Below are positions 33,639 through 39,310 of a stretch of 39,310 nucleotides of DNA, in pieces. Source of the stretch: Thermoplasmata archaeon (GTDB lineage Archaea; Thermoplasmatota; Thermoplasmata; Thermoplasmatales; Thermoplasmataceae). The DNA lies in assembly GCA_021817735.1 (NCBI GenBank), contig JAKAFX010000007.1:1-39310 (forward strand), read 5' to 3'. Under the pieces are notes generated by a model, which was given only the letters and a program-made list of their open reading frames with translations, did no database searches and had not been told where the DNA came from. Each line of letters opens with the position of its first letter. Within the stretch, counting starts at the first letter, position 1. A program made the translations under genes and the position numbers.

Positions 33639-33943
33639 TGACAGGGATAGTGATGAACGTCTCTTCCATCAGGGGTGAAGTAATGCTTGCTGCAGCAGAT
33701 GAAGAGGTAGTGGGCAAGACACTTAGGGAGAAGAACTTGCACCTGACAGTGGATAGGAGATTTTACGGGGAAGCAAGGGTTTCCGACGAGACCTTTGTTT
33801 CATCTCTCAGGATCTGCACCATCGCAAATCTCGTGGGGAAAAGGGTTATAGAGCTGGCAATAAGGGAAGGCTTTGTGGATCCGGACAATGTGATCACGAT
33901 TCAGGGTGTCCCTCATGCCCAGTATGCAAGGCTCTCAGCTTGA
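33638..33943 (+). CDS. DUF424 family protein
   Basis: This small archaeal protein (101 aa) has the DUF424 pattern: GEVMLAAADEEVVGKTL at the N-terminus, then FYGEARVSDETF, ANLVGKRVIELAIREGFVDPDNVITI and the closing GVPHAQ. The start ATG overlaps the mcm stop (TGATG), so it is translated after the helicase. The function is unknown. The family is nearly archaea-wide and is usually linked to information-processing genes, so a replication or translation role is only suggested by context. Confidence 0.88.
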   Translation: MTGIVMNVSSIRGEVMLAAADEEVVGKTLREKNLHLTVDRRFYGEARVSDETFVSSLRICTIANLVGKRVIELAIREGFVDPDNVITIQGVPHAQYARLSA

Positions 33944-33944
33944 T

Positions 33945-34610
33945 ATGGAAAGCAAGGTAGTCTCCGTTTTCAATTCGATTTCAGACAAGTATGACCTGAT
34001 GGACTTCATAATGAGCTTGGGGATGGACCAGTCCTGGAGAAGGCAGATGGTGAAGTTACTCTCTCCTGCACCTGGCAGCAATATACTGGACTGTGGATCG
34101 GGAACTGGCAAGCTTGCTATTCAGCTGAGGAAGAAATGCAGGGACTGCAATTTGACTTGCCTTGATATTACACAGAGCATGTTCAGGACAGAAAAGGTTC
34201 CAGGGGCAAGATTCGTGGTCGCATCAGCCGAAAAACTCCCGTTTGAGGATTCCTCGGTAGATTATGTCACCTCGGCATTCCTTACCCGCAATCTTGGCTC
34301 AGCAGAAACCTATTTTTCAGAGGTCAATCGTGTGCTCAGGAGAGGTGGGAGGTTCGTTAATCTGGATATATACGAGCCGCCACATGGGTTTTTCCAGTCA
34401 GTCTTCTCGGCATATTTCCACAGGTTAATTCCCCTTATCGGGGACTTTCTAACGTCCTCAAAATCATACTCATACCTCTCCAGTTCAGTAAGGGCTTTCC
34501 ATTCGCCTGAAGAGATCTCGGCCATGATCCGCGAAGCAGGGTTAAGGCAAATATCAGTTCACAAAAGAATGCTTGGCATAATCAATATACATCTTGCAGA
34601 AAAGGCATGA
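33945..34610 (+). CDS. menG: demethylmenaquinone methyltransferase (UbiE/MenG family)
   Basis: This is a class I SAM-dependent methyltransferase for the last step of menaquinone-type quinone synthesis. The diagnostic N-terminus VFNSISDKYDLMDFIMSLGMDQSWRRQMV matches UbiE/MenG. The SAM loop ILDCGSGTGKLA follows, and the later motif VDYVTSAFLTRNL replaces the usual 'F-G-L-R-N'. The ORF track starts 13 codons upstream (33906), inside DUF424. ATG 33945, 2 nt after the DUF424 stop, is preferred and gives 221 aa, close to the family norm. It links to the Rieske/cytochrome b complex in this window, which would oxidise the quinol. It is the last gene of the mcm operon. Confidence 0.9.
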   Translation: MESKVVSVFNSISDKYDLMDFIMSLGMDQSWRRQMVKLLSPAPGSNILDCGSGTGKLAIQLRKKCRDCNLTCLDITQSMFRTEKVPGARFVVASAEKLPFEDSSVDYVTSAFLTRNLGSAETYFSEVNRVLRRGGRFVNLDIYEPPHGFFQSVFSAYFHRLIPLIGDFLTSSKSYSYLSSSVRAFHSPEEISAMIREAGLRQISVHKRMLGIINIHLAEKA

Positions 34611-34916
34611 TCCCGAGGGTGGGTTTATCTAAATCACTTCTTGATGCACTTTGATTTCACGAATATTCTTCATATTTGCCTTCATACTTTATTTCCATAT
34701 CAATCGAGATACGAAAATACCAGAAATCAATCAAGCATTATTCATCATGAGATCCTGTTTTCCGTTGGCATCAGTTGCATATCAGGTCAAGTGGGTGACA
34801 GCAAATCTCAGAGAGACAGGATGGGAAAATATGCAAGGTCACTAGTTTCATTAATTATTCTATTCACCCACATAATAGACACTAATGTATAAATATGATA
34901 CTTCCATATCTAAGAT
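34611..34916. other. 306-bp intergenic region before the trp operon
   Basis: AT-rich, with T-rich runs after menG (34640-34700) suitable for termination and the trp promoter at its right end. ORFs in the track here (34641..34892, 34651..34845) have no recognisable content. No Trp-rich leader peptide or attenuator hairpin was identified. Confidence 0.5.
34886..34897 (+). promoter_or_regulatory. TATA-like box of the trp operon
   Basis: TGTATAAATATG is centred about 26 nt before GTG 34917. The transcript should begin at about 34915-34917, on or beside the trpB2 start codon. Confidence 0.6.
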
Positions 34917-36173
34917 GTGCTCAAGTCTCAGGAAGATGAGGTAATACCGCAGAACTGGTACAACATCGTTCCAGATTTGCCTGAACCACTCCCTCCGCCG
35001 AGAAGTGATGATGATCAAAACTCATCTATAGAGCTTCTTAACCGAATTATACCGAAGGAACTCCTCAGGCAGGAATTCACGTTCAACAGGTATGAACGGA
35101 TCCCGGACGAGGTCAGAGAAAAGTACGAGATGATCGGGCGGCCAACTCCTTTGTTGAGGGCCGTTAATCTGGAGAAACTGCTTGGATACAGCGGTAAGAT
35201 CTTTTATAAATACGAGGGAGCAACGATTACCGGATCCCACAAGATCAACACTGCGATCCCACAGGCATACTATGCCAGGGAGGAAGGAATCTCAGAGGTG
35301 GTAACGGAAACAGGCGCCGGGCAGTGGGGTACAGCCACAGCACTTGCATCTGCCCTGTATGGACTGAAATCCAAGGTATTCATGGTCAGGGTGAGCTTCG
35401 ACCAGAAGCCCATGAGAAAGGCAATAATGAATGTATATGGCACAGAAGTGGTTCCCAGCCCTTCCTCTGAGACTTCATATGGAAGGTCAGTTCTCAGCCA
35501 GGATAGGAATCACCCAGGATCACTGGGAATAGCAATAAGCGAGGCCGTGGAATATGCGCTTGACACCGGCTCCAGCTACATGCTTGGAAGCGTGATGAAC
35601 TCAGTGATAACCCATCAGAGCATAATCGGCCTTGAAACCAGGAAACAGCTTGAAATAATGGGGGAACAGCCTGACGTGATGGTGGGATGCGTAGGGGGAG
35701 GAAGCAACTTTTCGGGGTTTGTATTCCCATTCGTTGGCGAATCTCGCAACATTGAAATGATAGCATCCACGGCCATCGAAGTGCCGAAGTTCAGGGACGG
35801 TGAGTACAAGTACGATTTCATTGACTCAGCCGGCATCCTGCCACGGCTAAGGATGTATTCCCTTGGTGCAGGTTTTGTACCTGATAGGATATACGCCGGG
35901 GGCCTGAGATATCACGGTGCAGCTCCTGCCCTGTCTCTGCTTGTTAAAAGGGGAACAATCACACACGATGAAGTGCATGAAAATGAAGTTATAGATGCCC
36001 TGAAAATCTTTTCAAGAACACAGGGGATAATTGCTGCGCCAGAATCTGGGCATGCCATTGCCTCAGCTATAAGATACATCAGGAGTAATAAGGAATCTCG
36101 GAAGACCATTGTCATAAACATCAGCGGACACGGGCTCATGGATCTAGGCATTTTTTCCAAGCGGGTGACCTGA
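34917..36173 (+). CDS. trpB: tryptophan synthase beta subunit, TrpB2 type
   Basis: This PLP enzyme joins indole and serine to form tryptophan. At 418 aa with the start WYNIVPDLPEPLPPPR it is the TrpB2 subtype, not the shorter TrpB1. The PLP-lysine motif is GSHKINTAIPQAYYA, with ETGAGQWGTATA, the phosphate-binding GCVGGGSNFSG and a C-terminal GHGLMDLG. The start is GTG 34917; an overlapping out-of-frame ATG (34915) gives only a 9-codon ORF. trpA follows directly (stop TGA 36171-36173, ATG 36174), which suggests that this TrpB2 is the operon-encoded partner of TrpA. Leaderless promoter as noted. Confidence 0.95.
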   Translation: MLKSQEDEVIPQNWYNIVPDLPEPLPPPRSDDDQNSSIELLNRIIPKELLRQEFTFNRYERIPDEVREKYEMIGRPTPLLRAVNLEKLLGYSGKIFYKYEGATITGSHKINTAIPQAYYAREEGISEVVTETGAGQWGTATALASALYGLKSKVFMVRVSFDQKPMRKAIMNVYGTEVVPSPSSETSYGRSVLSQDRNHPGSLGIAISEAVEYALDTGSSYMLGSVMNSVITHQSIIGLETRKQLEIMGEQPDVMVGCVGGGSNFSGFVFPFVGESRNIEMIASTAIEVPKFRDGEYKYDFIDSAGILPRLRMYSLGAGFVPDRIYAGGLRYHGAAPALSLLVKRGTITHDEVHENEVIDALKIFSRTQGIIAAPESGHAIASAIRYIRSNKESRKTIVINISGHGLMDLGIFSKRVT

Positions 36174-36902
36174 ATGAACATCATTCCTTATTTTACTCTC
36201 GGGTTTCCGGACGACGGAACGCTTCAGGCTGCTGTGAGATCTGCCGCCGAGAATGGAATCAGAATGATCGAACTTGGATTTCCCAGTCAAGATCCTAAGT
36301 ATGACGGTCCCGGCATAAGGAAGACTCATGCAGGCAACAGAGCTTCAATGGATGCGTTCGATCCTAGTATTCTCTCCATACTCAGAGAACATGGGATCAG
36401 CTATTACGCCCTCCTTTACTATTCAGAAATACATGATTCCCTGGACAGGAAGTTATCCAGGCTGAAAGAGCTGGGGTTCAGTGGAATCATACTCCCGGAT
36501 CTTCTCATAGACTTTTTCGGAGAGAGCAGGGAAGTAATCCTGCACATTCAGGCTCAGTCACTTGAATTGATCCCATTCTTCACCCAGGCTACGCCAGATG
36601 CGGTCATTAGTGATGTCTCGCAAATGACAAGTTCCTGGATATACTACGGACTTCAACCCTCCACAGGGATCATCGTCCCACTGGATCTTGCATCGGTGAC
36701 GCAGAGGGTGAAGGCATTACTCCCTGGAAGAGACGTCGTTTACGGATTCGGCATTCGCGGAACCGAGGATATCAAGATGCTGAGGTCAATGGGGGCATAC
36801 GGTGCAGCTGTTGGATCACTGTTTGTAAAGTACCTTGGGTCCGGGGACGTTGAATCCATTTCAAGAATATTGAGTGAAATGGAGGTCGCTGCCAGTGCAT
36901 GA
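36174..36902 (+). CDS. trpA: tryptophan synthase alpha subunit
   Basis: This TIM-barrel enzyme (242 aa) cleaves indole-3-glycerol phosphate to indole. The catalytic acids are visible: Glu in MIELGFPSQDP and Asp in KYDGPGI. The phosphate-binding end is GFGIRGTEDIKML with GAAVGSLFVKYL. The ATG directly follows the trpB2 stop, and the end overlaps the trpD start by 8 nt, so translation is coupled along the operon. It is slightly shorter than bacterial TrpA (about 265 aa) but has all core elements. Confidence 0.95.
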   Translation: MNIIPYFTLGFPDDGTLQAAVRSAAENGIRMIELGFPSQDPKYDGPGIRKTHAGNRASMDAFDPSILSILREHGISYYALLYYSEIHDSLDRKLSRLKELGFSGIILPDLLIDFFGESREVILHIQAQSLELIPFFTQATPDAVISDVSQMTSSWIYYGLQPSTGIIVPLDLASVTQRVKALLPGRDVVYGFGIRGTEDIKMLRSMGAYGAAVGSLFVKYLGSGDVESISRILSEMEVAASA

Positions 36903-37947
36903 ACTTCTTTCGAAGGTGATAACGGAGAAAAACCTGTCAGCGGCAGAAGCTGAAATCATCATGAGACACATGGTTCAAGGGGAGCACACGACAACAGAAA
37001 AGGCGGCTTTCCTATGTGCCCTCAGAATTAAGGGTGAAACACCGGAGGAGATAGTTGGATTTTCCAAGGCCCTGAAAGCATTCGCCTCCCTTGAAAGGAT
37101 TCCTGGGGTGAGTGATATCGTTGGGACTGGCGGGGATGGTCACGGGACAATAAACGTGAGCACTGCAGCAGCAATCAACGCAGCATCATTGGGCGTCAAG
37201 ATAGCGAAGCACGGGAACCGGGCAGTCACAAGCAAGATGGGAAGCGCAGATTTCCTCGAGCGTCTTGGCTATGAATTCCAATTCACCAGCGAGGAAGGGG
37301 AAAAACGGCTGAAGAGTTCAAACTTTCTTTTCATACTCGCTCCTGCCTTCAATAGGAGCTTCTCGGTATTTTCCGAGGCGAGGAAGCGACTCCAACTCCC
37401 AACCATATTCAATCTTATGGGACCGATAACAAATCCTGCAGACCCTGATATTATGGTCATAGGATCGAAAAGCCCGGACTTCGTTCAGACTTACGCTAAT
37501 GTTCTTAGGGCAACCGACAAGAGGGGTATGGTCATAGTGTCGTCAGATGGTATGGATGAGATTTCTCCGTATGGGACAACGCTAGCCTACGAGTCCCTGG
37601 ACACCGTGAGATCCTACATGATAAGGCCGGAGGAAATCATGGGAAGGGAATTGACCTCCAGGATCTCCATAACGGGCAATGATGCGGAGGAAATATTCAG
37701 GAAGAACCTGAAAGGACTTTCTGGAGAGAACCCTGACTGTGCCCGGTTTATTGCACTGAACACATCGCCGATTCTGATGCTGAACGGCTTATGCGCCGAT
37801 CTCAGCGAAGGATACGAGATCGCGGTGGAAAACATTCTGAGCGGGCGGGCAATGCGACATCTGGGAAAGATAATTCCCGGATTTGAAGGAGGAATAATCG
37901 ATGACATTCAAGCCACTGGTAAAGGTATGCGGAATCAAGCTGTATGA
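36895..37947 (+). CDS. trpD: anthranilate phosphoribosyltransferase
   Basis: TrpD transfers the phosphoribosyl group of PRPP to anthranilate. Signature blocks: DIVGTGGDGHGTINVSTAAAI (PRPP site), KHGNRAVTSKMGSADFLERLG (anthranilate/PRPP site), FNLMGPITNPADPD and the metal-site SSDGMDEISPYGTT. The ORF track starts at ATG 36874 inside trpA. GTG 36895, 8 nt after a strong GGAGGT (36881-36886), is preferred and gives 350 aa, close to the family norm. It overlaps trpA by 8 nt and trpF by 47 nt. Confidence 0.94.
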   Translation: MHELLSKVITEKNLSAAEAEIIMRHMVQGEHTTTEKAAFLCALRIKGETPEEIVGFSKALKAFASLERIPGVSDIVGTGGDGHGTINVSTAAAINAASLGVKIAKHGNRAVTSKMGSADFLERLGYEFQFTSEEGEKRLKSSNFLFILAPAFNRSFSVFSEARKRLQLPTIFNLMGPITNPADPDIMVIGSKSPDFVQTYANVLRATDKRGMVIVSSDGMDEISPYGTTLAYESLDTVRSYMIRPEEIMGRELTSRISITGNDAEEIFRKNLKGLSGENPDCARFIALNTSPILMLNGLCADLSEGYEIAVENILSGRAMRHLGKIIPGFEGGIIDDIQATGKGMRNQAV

Positions 37948-38494
37948 GGATGCTGAAATGGTGATGAGATACAATCCTGACATGCTTGGAGTTGTTCTTG
38001 ATCCCTCGGTGCCGAGGGCTGGCGACGAATCCCTGATAAGGAGAATGGCAGGGCTTGGGGCTGAAAGGGTTGGGGTATACACATCCATCGATCAGATCAG
38101 GTCCAGCCCCCTTCATGAGGACATAGTACAGCTGCATTTCGATCATGGGGCAGACGACATAGCCCTGGTGCATGAGACCGGGCATAAGGTGATGTCTGTT
38201 ATCAGGTACACCACGCCAGACGAGATTTTCGGCAAGTACGATGAGCTCAAGGCAAGCGGGGCAGAGTTCGTACTGCTGGAGAAGAAGGACGGCATCGCAA
38301 CCGCTGGAAGGGCGCTTTCCATCCTTCTTATGGAGACAGACATGGGTATATCTGGGAAGATCTCACCTGATAACATACAGTACTTGCTCCAGTTCCTGCC
38401 TGCAATGGTGGATCTCAGCAGTTCCCTGGAGGCATTTCCGGGAAAGAAGGATCCATCCAAGGTGGAAGAGTTTTTCAGGAGGCTGGATAGCTGA
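37901..38494 (+). CDS. trpF: phosphoribosylanthranilate isomerase, divergent active site
   Basis: This TIM-barrel isomerase (197 aa) acts after TrpD. LVKVCGI near the N-terminus holds the catalytic Cys. Further marks: VQLHFD, GISGKISPDNIQYLL (phosphate loop, normally GGL-x-PENV) and VDLSSSLEAFPGKKD at the C-terminus. The segment that normally carries the second catalytic residue as LLD reads FVLLEKKDG, so Asp appears replaced by Glu. It starts at ATG 37901, 10 nt after GGAGG, overlapping trpD by 47 nt, and its stop overlaps the presumed CTG start of trpE. Confidence 0.9.
   Translation: MTFKPLVKVCGIKLYEDAEMVMRYNPDMLGVVLDPSVPRAGDESLIRRMAGLGAERVGVYTSIDQIRSSPLHEDIVQLHFDHGADDIALVHETGHKVMSVIRYTTPDEIFGKYDELKASGAEFVLLEKKDGIATAGRALSILLMETDMGISGKISPDNIQYLLQFLPAMVDLSSSLEAFPGKKDPSKVEEFFRRLDS
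38477..38482 (+). promoter_or_regulatory. Shine-Dalgarno that decides the trpE start
   Basis: AGGAGG lies 8 nt before CTG 38491. The frame has a TAG at 38488, so no upstream start is possible. Confidence 0.7.
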
Positions 38495-39310
38495 AAAACC
38501 CTCTTTATTTAAAGGTTGTAGAAGAATTCGAGAAACTCGGGAACTTTGCCTATTTCTGCAAGTTTGACAGGGAAACGCGAAAGTCAGGAGATGAGACGCT
38601 CATATTGTCCGGCACCCCTCCAATAGAGGTATATGACGATGCGGGCTCAGCACTGGAAAACATCTTGGGCGTTGTTGCGGGAAGGAGCCTTGAATCGGGG
38701 GCGACCGTCCCAGTATTCTTCACCTTTGATTACGTAAAATCAATTTACCCTGACCTCGGCATAAGATCTTCAACATGGCCCCAGGTGGCCGCCCTGGTTC
38801 CAACAAAAACACTTCATGGGCAATACGTCAGGAGCAATGTTCCCGGCAAATATCGTTACGACCGAACGGAAGATGTTTCTGTGAACCTGAATATTGCAGA
38901 GGCGATCCACCGGATAAGAAACGGGGAGCTTCTTCAAGTTGTACTGTCAAGCAGGGTCCAGCTGGCCAGCTATGATTTCGGAAGAGCACTCAAGGCATTC
39001 ATGGAAATGGATAGTTCCCTTTACGTCTTCCTGTACAGGTTCGGGAATTTCACCATAATTGGCAGCTCACCTGAAAACCTTGTTACTGCAGAAGCGGGAA
39101 AACTAAGAATTTACCCCATAGCTGGCAGCAGGCCAAGGGGTAGGAACGAGGAAGAAGACATCCGACTTGCCGGGGAATTAATGAACGATTCCAAGGAGTT
39201 GTTGGAACACCGGATGCTGGTTGACCTGGCCAGGAATGATCTCGGGAAAGTCTCGGTTCCAGGGTCAGTGAAGGTAACAAGCAGCATGGAGGTCCAGAAG
39301 TTCCGGACAG
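38491..39310 (+). CDS. trpE: anthranilate synthase component I, 3' partial, probable CTG start
   Basis: TrpE makes anthranilate from chorismate. The gene is absent from the ORF track because it has no stop in the window. The frame opens directly after a TAG, and the first codon, CTG (overlapping the trpF TGA as CTGA), has an ideal Shine-Dalgarno at 8 nt. The next ATG/GTG/TTG (TTG 38605) would remove 38 N-terminal residues. Typical TrpE blocks follow: [23 protein letters not shown] and [18 protein letters not shown]. The conserved region at about 190 residues from the CTG fits archaeal TrpE proportions. The C-terminal third is beyond the window; trpG and trpC may follow. Confidence 0.92.
   Translation, partial: MKNPLYLKVVEEFEKLGNFAYFCKFDRETRKSGDETLILSGTPPIEVYDDAGSALENILGVVAGRSLESGATVPVFFTFDYVKSIYPDLGIRSSTWPQVAALVPTKTLHGQYVRSNVPGKYRYDRTEDVSVNLNIAEAIHRIRNGELLQVVLSSRVQLASYDFGRALKAFMEMDSSLYVFLYRFGNFTIIGSSPENLVTAEAGKLRIYPIAGSRPRGRNEEEDIRLAGELMNDSKELLEHRMLVDLARNDLGKVSVPGSVKVTSSMEVQKFRT

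Noticed and set aside
34641-34892. ORFs in the pre-trp intergenic region as a possible trp leader peptide
   Set aside because: They lack Trp-rich codon runs and attenuator hairpins, and the predicted transcription start lies at their downstream end.
34915-34944. ATG 34915 as trpB2 start or leader peptide
   Set aside because: It reads only nine codons in another frame; GTG 34917 opens the TrpB2 frame.
1-39310. CRISPR array, tRNA or rRNA genes
   Set aside because: No regularly spaced repeats, cloverleaf signatures or rRNA-like stretches were seen in the intergenic regions; short tRNAs could still be missed by eye.

Overview
The window is a 39.3-kb piece of an archaeal chromosome. Marker genes are archaeal: tiaS, MCM helicase, aEF-1beta, archaeal-type apgM, DUF424 and TrpB2. 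Many operon heads have a TATA-like box about 26 nt before the start codon, which implies leaderless transcripts. A Rieske/cytochrome b pair, a menaquinone methyltransferase and surface proteins rich in N-glycosylation sequons fit a Thermoplasmata/Thermoplasmatales-like acidophile of intermediate G+C. The lineage is an inference; no 16S gene is present.

Layout. 1-4264: tiaS (5' cut by the window), an AK6/Fap7-like kinase, a CDP-alcohol phosphatidyltransferase, a glmM-type phosphohexomutase (minus) and a gamma-carbonic-anhydrase-like protein. 4265-9015: a very large TPR protein coupled to an M50 membrane protease, then a small minus-strand hypothetical. 9032-13809: a 4.76-kb accessory island bounded by an 8-bp direct repeat and short inverted ends. 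It holds two identical 429-bp transposon segments, broken transposases and a leaderless two-gene operon for secreted or anchored proteins. 13816-17553: Zn-ribbon protein, aEF-1beta, glycosyltransferase, RHH regulator and pheT. 17561-19300: a winged-helix regulator fused to a binding-protein-like domain, divergent from an AAA-associated-C-domain protein. 19520-22607: Rieske, cytochrome b and a crotonase-like protein. 22609-30763: DUF92, pdxS, TauE/SafE + DUF1634, a GltD-like flavoprotein, serS, a membrane protein and apgM. 30954-34610: MCM with a mini-intein, DUF424 and menG/ubiE. 34917-end: a tightly packed trpB2-A-D-F-E operon, with trpE cut by the window end.

Most interesting points. (i) The island inserted into a divergent promoter, with a complete-looking target duplication and inverted ends around unknown surface-protein cargo. 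(ii) A 191-aa intein starting with Ser and lacking a visible homing endonuclease sits between Walker B and the pre-sensor-1 hairpin of MCM. (iii) Two genes (trpE and the RHH regulator) have no usable ATG/GTG/TTG start but have a CTG at good Shine-Dalgarno spacing. (iv) About 290 nt of coding-like sequence precedes the first normal start of the TPR giant, suggesting a frameshift or unusual start. (v) Cytochrome b carries PPWF where PEWY is expected, and TrpF has Glu where the catalytic Asp is expected. No CRISPR array, tRNA or rRNA gene was seen.
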